14,182 nucleotides of DNA, taken from positions 1 through 14,182 of the forward strand of contig BNUX01000079.1 in the NCBI GenBank assembly GCA_025997675.1, read 5' to 3'. Positions within the stretch are counted from its first letter, which is position 1; every line of letters begins with the position of its first letter. Positions 6,613 through 13,348 of this stretch are shown here, one piece after another. The DNA is from Spirochaetia bacterium. Its GTDB lineage: Bacteria; Spirochaetota; Spirochaetia; Treponematales; Breznakiellaceae. The notes under the pieces were generated by a model, which saw only the letters and a list, made by a program, of their open reading frames with translations, was not told where the DNA came from and ran no database searches. The translations under genes were made by a program, and so were the position numbers.

Positions 6613-7314
6613 ATGCGGTTATATAGAACTTTGAGACTAAGGTCCCCGGGGTTAAAGCCCCTTTTTATCGTGATTCTTCTCCTGAGCGCGGCGCCGGTTT
6701 TCTCCCAAAATGCCAACCGCCCCGATGCCCTGCGGAGCTATCGTATAGGCCGGGACCTGGAGGGCCGGGACCGCATGGCCGAGGCAAACCAGTACTACGA
6801 CGAGGCGGTCAGGATTTGCCGGGACGAGATTGCCCAGAATGCGTCGAATAAGGACTCCTATACGGTCCTGACCTGGGCTCTCCAGCGCCAGAAGAAGTAC
6901 ACCGAGGTGATTACCTGGGGCCAACGGGGGCTTGACACCATCGGCGTGGACTACCGGATCATCGAAACTATGGGTGAAGCCTACTTTTACCTTAACCGCT
7001 ACGAGGATTCCCTGCGCTCTATGCAGCGGTATGTCAATTCCGTGCCCCAGGGGGAGCGTAGCTCCGTGGCCTATTTCTTCATCGGTGAGATCTTCCGGTT
7101 CCAGCGGAAATTCCACCGGGCCGACATCGCCTACACCACGGCGGTGCGCCTGGAGCCGGGATCCGCCCTCTGGTGGTTCCGGCTGGGTTCGGTGCGGGAA
7201 GAGGTGCGGGAATTTAAGCCGGCTATGGAGGCCTACCAGCGGGCTCTGCGGCTCAACCCCAACTACCGGGAGGCCGCCGAAGGGCTGGAACGCTCCCGAA
7301 GGGCCAGTACCTGA
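6613..7314 (+). CDS. Exported tetratricopeptide-repeat protein
   Basis: A 233-residue protein with an N-terminal export signal: basic residues, a hydrophobic stretch at about residues 15-29 (PLFIVILLLSAAPVFS), then a likely signal-peptidase site around residue 31. No lipobox cysteine follows, so a periplasmic protein or one retained by an uncleaved anchor is expected. The rest is helical and TPR-like. The clearest repeats are residues 151-184 (AYFFIGEIFRFQRKFHRADI) and 185-218 (WFRLGSVREEVREFKPAMEA, then YQRALRLNP). Weaker repeats at about 41-70, 80-108 and 114-146 suggest five in all. TPRs bind partner proteins; no catalytic motif is visible and the partner is unknown. The start at 6613 is chosen because it gives a proper signal peptide and follows AAGGA (6597-6601), although the 11-base spacing is long; in-frame ATGs at 6529 and 6559 would put coding sequence over the promoter-like elements. 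It converges with slyD, 12 bases between stops. Confidence 0.85.
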   Translation: MRLYRTLRLRSPGLKPLFIVILLLSAAPVFSQNANRPDALRSYRIGRDLEGRDRMAEANQYYDEAVRICRDEIAQNASNKDSYTVLTWALQRQKKYTEVITWGQRGLDTIGVDYRIIETMGEAYFYLNRYEDSLRSMQRYVNSVPQGERSSVAYFFIGEIFRFQRKFHRADIAYTTAVRLEPGSALWWFRLGSVREEVREFKPAMEAYQRALRLNPNYREAAEGLERSRRAST

Positions 7315-7326
7315 GCAGCTTCGCAG

Positions 7327-7857
7327 CTAGCCGCAGTCGTGGCAGGTTGCGCAGTCCCCTTCGTCACAGCCGTCGTGGATAGGGGAGTGGACATGGCCGT
7401 GCTGTAGTTCTTCCTCCGTCGCTTCCCGGACATCCACTACAGACACCGCAAAGTTAAGGTTTAGCCCTGCCATAGGGTGATTGGCGTCAATGGTGACGTT
7501 TTTCCCATCAACCTTGGTTACGGTGACCATTTGGAGTTCACCCTCCGTCGTTTCCGCGTGGAACTGCATCCCCTCTTCGACCTTGTCCGCCCCGCTGAAA
7601 CGGTCCAGGGGGACGGTGGTGATAAGTTTTTCGTTCCGCTCCCCGTAGGCATCGGCGGCGCTCACGCTAATCTTGAAGCTATCCCCCGCTTTCTTGCCCT
7701 CCAGGGCGCGTTCCAGGCCGGGGACGATGTTTTGGTGACCGTGTAGGTACAGAAAGAGCTCCGTTCCGGGTCCGTCGCCGGTGCTGTCGAGTACCTGATC
7801 CTGGTCATTGGTAAGGGTGTAGTTGATACTAACCACCCGATCTTTGGTTACATTCAT
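7327..7857 (-). CDS. slyD: SlyD-type FKBP peptidyl-prolyl cis-trans isomerase
   Basis: A folding helper that isomerises X-Pro bonds and acts as a chaperone, 176 residues, cytoplasmic (no signal peptide). The FKBP part is split by an insert-in-flap domain as in SlyD: residues 8-26 (VVSINYTLTNDQDQVLDST), 38-59 (LHGHQNIVPGLERALEGKKA), the insert at about 70-125, then NHPMAGLNLNF (126-136) returning to the FKBP fold. The tail is a metal-binding cluster with five His (153, 155, 157, 161, 173) and four Cys (164, 169, 172, 175), as in nickel-binding SlyD proteins that serve NiFe hydrogenase or urease assembly. The hydrogenase encoded here is [FeFe] type and needs no nickel, so the metal role must concern something else. 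There is no ribosome site before the ATG at 7857, and a promoter-like element ends five bases upstream, which suggests a very short or absent leader. It lies 39 bases after the last transporter gene. Confidence 0.93.
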   Translation of the reverse strand: MNVTKDRVVSINYTLTNDQDQVLDSTGDGPGTELFLYLHGHQNIVPGLERALEGKKAGDSFKISVSAADAYGERNEKLITTVPLDRFSGADKVEEGMQFHAETTEGELQMVTVTKVDGKNVTIDANHPMAGLNLNFAVSVVDVREATEEELQHGHVHSPIHDGCDEGDCATCHDCG

Positions 7858-7862
7858 GATTG

Positions 7863-7891
7863 TTTATATCATATTAGGGGCTTTGGGTAAA
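7863..7891 (-). promoter_or_regulatory. Candidate promoter for slyD, possibly leaderless
   Basis: On the minus strand TTTACC (7886-7891) and TATAAA (7863-7868) are separated by exactly 17 bases. The -10-like hexamer ends five bases before the slyD ATG, so transcription would start at or next to the A of the start codon. That fits the lack of a ribosome site there. Confidence 0.4.
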
Positions 7892-7896
7892 GGTAT

Positions 7897-8331
7897 TTAC
7901 TCAATAAAAAACGGCTCATCCGCGCTGGGCAGTTCCTCTTCCGGCGCCCGTGTTTCCCGGACCGTGTGAAAGACCTCTACAAAGGGCTCCATCCCGTGGA
8001 TCATCCGGGGGATAGAGAGGAGGTACATATCGTCCTTGAGGGGGAGCTTGAAGGTCCCTTCAAAGGGGGCTGTCCCGTCGCTAAACTCAATGCGGATGCG
8101 GTGATTGACGCCCCCCAGGTTGTAGCGGTCCCGGTCTCCCCGGAAGAACTCCAGGGACTTGCCGCCGTCTATCGATACGGTGATTAGGTCCGGGGCGCGA
8201 ATGTCCTGGTTCTGGAGGTCGCGGTTGTCCACGATGAGGGTATGACCTCGGTTAAAGATAAAGAGCAGGGTTCCCAGGAGGAACCACGCCAGGACCAGCG
8301 CTAAACGGATGACGAGTTTGCGATGGTTCAT
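7897..8331 (-). CDS. Small membrane-anchored protein coupled to the ABC transporter
   Basis: A 144-residue protein with one N-terminal membrane segment (about residues 7-27, VIRLALVLAWFLLGTLLFIF) after a short basic start, so the remaining part probably faces the periplasm. The body has beta-strand-like alternation (HTLIVDN, LITVSIDGG, HRIRIEFSDGT, GTFKLPL) and an acidic, proline-containing tail (RAPEEELPSADEPFF). It carries no cysteine, so it is not a lipoprotein. I recall a family of unknown function (DUF6672) beside similar transporters in spirochaetes, but this is memory and unchecked. The ATG at 8331 overlaps the TGA of the upstream permease (ATGA), and GAGGGG lies five bases upstream, so translation is coupled to the permease. 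That makes an accessory role in the transporter likely: a regulator, assembly factor or additional subunit. Frames starting further upstream lie inside the permease gene and are less likely. Confidence 0.8.
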   Translation of the reverse strand: MNHRKLVIRLALVLAWFLLGTLLFIFNRGHTLIVDNRDLQNQDIRAPDLITVSIDGGKSLEFFRGDRDRYNLGGVNHRIRIEFSDGTAPFEGTFKLPLKDDMYLLSIPRMIHGMEPFVEVFHTVRETRAPEEELPSADEPFFIE

Positions 8332-9419
8332 ACGGTCCCCCTCAGGCTTGACCGGGCGGATTCGGCGTTGGCCCGTTTGCGCCACGCGTGGAGTACCAGT
8401 GCCAGGGCGATGACCCCGTAGCTGAAGGCGTCCCGGAAGTACTCACCGATCATGGCGTTCCCGAAGAGGTTGGTACCGGCACGGGGCACTACGATATACA
8501 TCAGGTGGAGCAGCACCGTCCCGATAAAGACGTTGGGGATAGTTGCCTTACTCACCGAGGCGCCCCCGACAAGGATGGCGGCGGCGGCGAAGAAGCCGGT
8601 CTGTTTGTGGGCGTTGTAGGTGGCCACGTTGCCCATGTTCTGGAGGAAGATGAGCTGCCCCAGGCTTGCCAGGACCGTGGAGATGACGATGGCGATGATC
8701 CGGGTCCGGTCCACGGGGATGCCCGCAGCGTGGGCCACTTGCTGGTCCTGCCCCACCGCCCGCATATCCTGGCCCAGCTTGGTCTTACGGAACCAGACGA
8801 TAAAGAGGCAGAGGACGCCGATGACCAGGTAGTTCGCCACCGGGATGTTCAGGGTTCCGATGTGCAGGGGGATGAGCCGGTCCAGGGACTGGCGCACGCT
8901 ATCCAGGGTCAGGGTGTTGCGGATGCCGTAACCCCGGCTGAGGGTGATGTTCAGGGAATGGACCGGGATGATGGGACCCATCAAATAGAGCACCACAAAC
9001 TGATAGAAGCCGTCCATGAAGAAGCCCAGGATGTAGCCCGTCACCATTTCCCGGCCCCTGGCGCGGTTGAGGATCTGCCCCGCAATCCAGCCCAGGCCGG
9101 CGGCGATGGGCACGGCGATAAGGCTGGCGAAGATGAGCCCCGGCACTCCCACGATGTTCCAGTCCACGGCGAAGATCAGGCCGATTTGCCCCGCCATAGC
9201 CCCCAGGACCATACCGAAGTTGATCCCCATCCCCGCCATGATGGGCAGGATCAGACTGAATACCAGGAAGCAGTTCCGGCCTATCCGGGTGAGGATCTCC
9301 TGTACTATAGAAGAAAGTGACAGTCCCGATATGGGGGTCGCCGCCAGGGTGATGGCCATAAAGATGATGACCACCGTATTATCCGCCAGGAAGGTCCGCA
9401 GATTAAAGGACTGTTTCAT
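8328..9419 (-). CDS. ABC transporter permease (RbsC/BPD_transp_2 type), second permease
   Basis: An inner-membrane permease of 363 residues with about eight to ten hydrophobic segments, for example TVVIIFMAITLAATPISG, NCFLVFSLILPIMAGMGINF, GLIFASLIAVPIAAGLGWIA and YLVIGVLCLFIVWF. The conserved cytoplasmic loop of this permease class is present: LGQDMRAVGQDQQVAHAAGI, then a helix starting RTRIIAIVIS. The later ILVGGASVSKATI matches the GG-A loop typical of RbsC-like permeases. It should form a heterodimer with the neighbouring permease and be driven by the double ATPase. The ATG at 9419 overlaps the stop of that permease (ATGA) and is preceded by GAAGGTG; a longer open frame to 9842 is out of register with a real start and lies inside the upstream gene. 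The stop overlaps the start of the small membrane protein in the same way. Confidence 0.94.
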   Translation of the reverse strand: MKQSFNLRTFLADNTVVIIFMAITLAATPISGLSLSSIVQEILTRIGRNCFLVFSLILPIMAGMGINFGMVLGAMAGQIGLIFAVDWNIVGVPGLIFASLIAVPIAAGLGWIAGQILNRARGREMVTGYILGFFMDGFYQFVVLYLMGPIIPVHSLNITLSRGYGIRNTLTLDSVRQSLDRLIPLHIGTLNIPVANYLVIGVLCLFIVWFRKTKLGQDMRAVGQDQQVAHAAGIPVDRTRIIAIVISTVLASLGQLIFLQNMGNVATYNAHKQTGFFAAAAILVGGASVSKATIPNVFIGTVLLHLMYIVVPRAGTNLFGNAMIGEYFRDAFSYGVIALALVLHAWRKRANAESARSSLRGTV

Positions 9420-10477
9420 TTGGTCACCTTCGTTTTCCGGGTAAGGGCATAGATGATCATCCCGTTGGAGATGAGGATGCGGATAACCTCGGACATATCG
9501 GTTTTGAGGACGCTGTTGATCACACTGGGGGTCATGGCCAGGATACTCTGGAAGAGGAAGGTGCCCACTATCACATGGAGTATGGTGGCCTTGTTCACCG
9601 AAGCGCCCCCCAGGAGTACTGCCGCCACGGCGGGGAAGGCCATGAAGAGGGGCGCCTGGTAGAGCTGGATAAAGCCGAAGCTCTGCTGATACATCAGGAT
9701 ACCGATGGCCCCGTAGATGGTGGATACAATGACGCTGATAATCCGCATCCGGGCCGCCGAAACCCCGCCGGCACGGGCAAAGTCGGGGTTGGACCCCACG
9801 GCGGTCAGGGCGGTGCCGGTGCGGCTGCGCATGAAGAGCCACATGATAAAGGCCATCAGGGCAAAGAAGAGGACGGCCCCCGTGGGGAACTCAAAGACCG
9901 GGCCTATCCTGATAACCAGGAAATCGTTCAGTACCCGTGACCAGTAGCCGTCCAGGGTGATGGTGGTCCGCAGGCCCTGCCCGGTATAGCCCCACACCAT
10001 GGTGGGGTTGGTGAAGGGCAGGATGAGCCACATGATGGCCATGAAGGTGACCACCGAAAAGCCCACATACATGGCGATGGTCATCTCCTCGCCCTTAACC
10101 TTGTTGAGGAGCATCCCGTAGAGCCAGCCGAAAAGAAGGGCAAAGGGGAGGCTGAAAAGGATGGCGGCGAAGAAGCCCAGGAGCCCGGTAAGGTGGGCCT
10201 GCATGGCAAGGGTGGACCCCAGGAGCCCGGCGATGATCCCCACCGGGAGCCCGAAGTTGAGCCCCGCCCCGGCCTGCATCATGGGGACCATAGCCAGAAC
10301 CATGACCCCGTTCTGGCCGAACCGGGCCAGCACATCCTTGAGGGAATTATCCACCCGGACCCCCACGAAGGGGGCGGTGATAAAGAGGGCCACCACGAAG
10401 AAAAAGATGATCAGCCGAGGCCAGCCGAAGTCGGTGATAAACTCTTTTATACGGGCATTAACACTGTCGTCGCTCAT
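9416..10477 (-). CDS. ABC transporter permease (RbsC/BPD_transp_2 type), first permease
   Basis: An inner-membrane permease of 353 residues, related to the gene after it but clearly diverged. Hydrophobic segments include LIIFFFVVALFITAPFVG, GVMVLAMVPMMQAGAGLNFG, LGFFAAILFSLPFALLFGWL, VGFSVVTFMAIMWLILPF, AVLFFALMAFIMWLFM and the last, ILISNGMIIYAL. The coupling loop reads RTGTALTAVGSNPDFARAGG and is followed by a helix starting RMRIISVIVS. VLLGGASVNKATI is shared almost exactly with the second permease, which supports a common origin and pairing. Having two distinct permeases, where RbsC homodimerises, is the arrangement of nucleoside-type or BmpA-type importers. The start at 10477 overlaps the stop of the ATPase gene (ATGA), with AGGAGAGA just upstream inside that gene. 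Confidence 0.94.
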   Translation of the reverse strand: MSDDSVNARIKEFITDFGWPRLIIFFFVVALFITAPFVGVRVDNSLKDVLARFGQNGVMVLAMVPMMQAGAGLNFGLPVGIIAGLLGSTLAMQAHLTGLLGFFAAILFSLPFALLFGWLYGMLLNKVKGEEMTIAMYVGFSVVTFMAIMWLILPFTNPTMVWGYTGQGLRTTITLDGYWSRVLNDFLVIRIGPVFEFPTGAVLFFALMAFIMWLFMRSRTGTALTAVGSNPDFARAGGVSAARMRIISVIVSTIYGAIGILMYQQSFGFIQLYQAPLFMAFPAVAAVLLGGASVNKATILHVIVGTFLFQSILAMTPSVINSVLKTDMSEVIRILISNGMIIYALTRKTKVTK

Positions 10478-12084
10478 AGCTTCTCTCCTGACATGAGGAT
10501 GCCGAAATCCCTTGCCGGCCGGTCCGCCGGGAGGATCCCCACGATCCGCCCCTCATTCACAATGGCGATACGGTCGCAAATGGACCGGAGTTCCTCCAAC
10601 TCGCTGCTCACCATGACGATGGTGGTGTTCTGCTCCCGGTTGTAAACCCGCAGGGTGTCCAGGACTATTTTCTTGGCCCCCACATCGATACCCCGGGTGG
10701 GCTCGGAAACAAAGAGCAGCCGGGGATTCAGGGCAAAGGCCTTGGACAGACAGACCTTTTGTTGGTTGCCCCCGGAAAGTTCCTTGGCAGGCTGCTTACC
10801 TCCGGTGCATTTGATTTCAAGCTTCGTGATATACTCATCCGCCAGGGCGGCCATAGCCTTCTCGTCCCGGAGCCGGAAGAGGCCGCCAAAAAAGGACTTG
10901 AGGTAGGCCCCTTTGGTTTGCATAGCCCCAAAGGCGATGTTCCAGTCCAGGCTTTCATCCAGGAGGAGCCCCACCCCCCGGCGGTCTTCGGAGACAAAGG
11001 CTATGCCGGAATCCAGGGCCCGCTTGGGGTCCCCCAGGGTCACCGGCGCACCCTCCAGAAGTACCCGGCCCCCGGCGGCAAAGAGCCCCATGATGCCGTT
11101 GGGTATCCCCAACTTGCCCTGACCCGCTAGGCCGCCGATACCGAAGATCTCCCCCTTGCTCACCGTAAAGGAAACATCCCGCACGGTTTCTCCGGGCATA
11201 TCCACCCAGAGGTTCTCCACCCGCAATGCCTCCGGGGGAGGCGTTGTTTCCAGGGTCTGTTCCCGCGCAGCGTGATGGGCGGCGCTTACTTCCCGGCCCA
11301 CCATCCAGGAAGCGATGTCCAGGACGGTGACATTCTGATTGGGGGTATCCCTGATGATCTGCCCATCCCGGAGCACCACCACCCGGTCGGCAATTTCGGT
11401 GACCTCGTGGAGGCGGTGGGAGATGAAGATGATGGCGATACCCCCGGTGGCCAGGCGTTGCAAAGCGGCCAGGAGGATGGCCGCCTCGCTTTCGGTGAGG
11501 ACCGCCGTGGGTTCATCCAGGACCAGGAGTTCCAGACGACTTCCGGTCGTATGCTCCCGGTCTATTTCCCGGGCAATTTCGGTGAACTGTTTGTGGGCCA
11601 CGCACATTTCCGCCGCCACGGTGTCCGCCGCAATTTTGACCCCCAGCTTTTCGATGGCCCCTTCGGCGCGGCTTATCATCACATCCCGTTTGAGGGTGGC
11701 AAGCCGGTCGCCGAAGACCTCCACCGCCACATTTTTCCGTACCGGCTCCCGGTTAAGGAGGATGTTCTCGTAGGCCGTAAACCCGGGGATGAGGGAAAAC
11801 TCCTGGTGGACCATGCCGATCCCCGAGTCAATGGCATCGAAGGGGCTTTTAAAGGACACCGGGGTATCCCGGAAGTAAATCTTTCCCCCGTAACCCCCGG
11901 TGTCGGCAATCACGGGCATCCCGAAGAGGATCTGCATCAGGGTCGTTTTGCCCGCGCCGTTTTCACCCACCAGTCCAAGGATTTCCCCCTTGTTAAGGGA
12001 GAAGGTCACGTTGGACAGGACCTGGGTGCCGTAAAAATCTTTTGAAACCCCCTCTAAACGCAGAAGGGGTTTATTATCATCCAT
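10474..12084 (-). CDS. ABC importer ATPase with two nucleotide-binding domains (RbsA/MglA type)
   Basis: The energising ATPase of the importer, 536 residues, two fused ABC domains. Domain 1 has Walker A GENGAGKT (40-47), Q-loop Gln94, Walker B LLVLDEPT (186-193) and switch His223 (FISHR), but its signature is degenerate: CVAHKQ replaces LSGGQ. Domain 2 has an intact signature LSGGNQQ (436-442), but its Walker A is GLAGQGKLG with Leu at the Ser/Thr position, its Walker B is LLFVSEPTRG with Ser460 where Asp is usual, and the switch His is Ser (MVSSELEEL). With head-to-tail pairing this leaves one complete ATP site and one degenerate site. RbsA-type proteins often have a weak second domain, so this follows the family trend. 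I chose the ATG at 12084, six bases after AGGA; a TTG at 12090 touches that AGGA and is unlikely. It starts 18 bases after the binding-protein gene and overlaps the first permease. Confidence 0.95.
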   Translation of the reverse strand: MDDNKPLLRLEGVSKDFYGTQVLSNVTFSLNKGEILGLVGENGAGKTTLMQILFGMPVIADTGGYGGKIYFRDTPVSFKSPFDAIDSGIGMVHQEFSLIPGFTAYENILLNREPVRKNVAVEVFGDRLATLKRDVMISRAEGAIEKLGVKIAADTVAAEMCVAHKQFTEIAREIDREHTTGSRLELLVLDEPTAVLTESEAAILLAALQRLATGGIAIIFISHRLHEVTEIADRVVVLRDGQIIRDTPNQNVTVLDIASWMVGREVSAAHHAAREQTLETTPPPEALRVENLWVDMPGETVRDVSFTVSKGEIFGIGGLAGQGKLGIPNGIMGLFAAGGRVLLEGAPVTLGDPKRALDSGIAFVSEDRRGVGLLLDESLDWNIAFGAMQTKGAYLKSFFGGLFRLRDEKAMAALADEYITKLEIKCTGGKQPAKELSGGNQQKVCLSKAFALNPRLLFVSEPTRGIDVGAKKIVLDTLRVYNREQNTTIVMVSSELEELRSICDRIAIVNEGRIVGILPADRPARDFGILMSGEKL

Positions 12085-12102
12085 GTGCAATCCTATGGGT
12101 AC

Positions 12103-13332
12103 TTACTTACCACCCTGGAACTTAATATTGTAGTACTTCTCGGGAACCTTCTGCGCGGTGGTGGGGAGATACCCCGAACCGAGCATGTAGGTGTCCATGT
12201 ATATCAGGACCTGGTTCCGGGCGCGTATCCCGGTATTGGCGTCCACGTAATAGCCGCCGCTCCATTTGGCGCCGGGGGTAAACTCACCCAGGGCCGCATA
12301 GAGGTCGGAGACATTGTCCAGTCTGGCCTTGCCGTCCAGAATCCGCTTGGCAAATTCCCCCAGGCCCGCGCTGGCGGTAAAGCCGTAGGAGAAGGCCCAG
12401 GTGCCGAACCTGCCGGCCCCGCCTTTTGCCACCACCGCTTCTTCCACCTTCTTGAGGATCGCCGGGAAATTGCCCGCTTCTGCGGAAAGGTCGATGCCCA
12501 GCGCGCCGGGATAGCCCATCAGGGGTGAGGGCAGGTCCGCTTCCACAAAGAGTCCGCCGTACTGGAGGAGCTGCCGGAGCAGGGGTTCCGTGTGGGCGTT
12601 GTTGGTACAGAAGAAGACCGCGTTTTTGCCGTAGGTGCTCACCCATTGGGGTGTCTGTTCCATGATGTACTGCTGGGCTCCTGCGGTTCCCACATCGGAA
12701 GTGGGGTCCGGGGCGGTGACGAAGACAAACTTGATCCCCAGGTCCTTGCAGGCTTCTTCGAAAATCTGCCGGCGGAGGCCTAAGGATTCATAGGACATGT
12801 GCCGGGGGAAGGAGATATGGACGAAGGTATCCGCGCCGAGCTGCTTGGCCGCCCAGGGGATAGCGTAACCCCGGGAGATAAAGTCCGCGCTGATGGCGAG
12901 GTCCGCCGCGCCCTGGATTACCAGGGGGTCTTCGTGGGATTCCCCGGAAAAGAGCATGATGTCCGGCCGGCGTTCCCGCACCCGCCTAAAGGCTTCGGCG
13001 GTACCCGGGACACCTTCGTTCATCACAATGGCCTTCATCAGGGGGTCATCCGCCAGGGTTACCACCTGGGAGATGGTTACTTCCTGCTGATCCATGAAGT
13101 TATCCGGGTAGGTGACGTGCTGGATAATGCCGCCGTCGGCAACCCTGCCGTAACGCTTGATCAGTTCTTCCGCGCCCCGGAGGTTATCCTCAGCCTGGGA
13201 AACCGTGCCGGTCACAATGCCGATGTGGTAAGCCTGGACGGAAGAACCGCCGGACTTCTGCTGTCCGCCCCCGGCAAAGGCCAGGGCGCCGCTTGCCAGT
13301 AAGGCAAGTAAAATCATCATTACTCTTTTCAT
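12103..13332 (-). CDS. Periplasmic binding protein, DUF3798-like, copy 1
   Basis: A 409-residue secreted protein, the solute-capturing part of the importer. The signal peptide is residues 1-20 (MKRVMMILLALLASGALAFA), with a predicted signal-peptidase I cut before GGGQQ; there is no lipobox cysteine. The mature part starts with the periplasmic-binding-protein style strand YHIGIVTGTVSQAEDN and has alternating helices and strands (KAIVMNEGV, IKFVFVTAPDPTSDVG, NAVFFCTNNAHTEPLL). Late aromatic-rich segments include FGTWAFSYGFTASAG. It resembles the DUF3798 (PF12683) family as I recall it; that family's ligand was unknown to me, and this must be checked by profile search. The ATG at 13332 follows GGAGGAG, chosen over the ATG at 13344 which has no site. 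It lies 16 bases after the stop of a near-identical upstream copy and 18 bases before the ATPase. Confidence 0.88.
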   Translation of the reverse strand: MKRVMMILLALLASGALAFAGGGQQKSGGSSVQAYHIGIVTGTVSQAEDNLRGAEELIKRYGRVADGGIIQHVTYPDNFMDQQEVTISQVVTLADDPLMKAIVMNEGVPGTAEAFRRVRERRPDIMLFSGESHEDPLVIQGAADLAISADFISRGYAIPWAAKQLGADTFVHISFPRHMSYESLGLRRQIFEEACKDLGIKFVFVTAPDPTSDVGTAGAQQYIMEQTPQWVSTYGKNAVFFCTNNAHTEPLLRQLLQYGGLFVEADLPSPLMGYPGALGIDLSAEAGNFPAILKKVEEAVVAKGGAGRFGTWAFSYGFTASAGLGEFAKRILDGKARLDNVSDLYAALGEFTPGAKWSGGYYVDANTGIRARNQVLIYMDTYMLGSGYLPTTAQKVPEKYYNIKFQGGK

Positions 13333-13348
13333 ATTCTCCTCCATATGC

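Noticed and set aside
7312..7334. Bidirectional terminator between the TPR gene and slyD
   Set aside because: Only a four-base AGCT self-complementary pair is present and there is no T-run on either strand.
7870..7896. Terminator after the transporter operon
   Set aside because: The only possible stem (CTTT/AAAG) is four base pairs with no U-run, so read-through into slyD cannot be excluded.
8388..9320. 310-codon open frame on the plus strand rich in Asp, His, Gly and Gln
   Set aside because: It is exactly antisense to the second permease. Its composition is the expected mirror of hydrophobic membrane codons, and no domain is visible.
9420..9842. N-terminal extension of the second permease by 141 codons
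   Set aside because: It lies inside the first permease in another frame. The ATG at 9419 has a ribosome site and an ATGA overlap that explain the start.
11272..12045. 257-codon open frame on the plus strand
   Set aside because: It is antisense to the ABC ATPase and has no recognisable motif or ribosome site.
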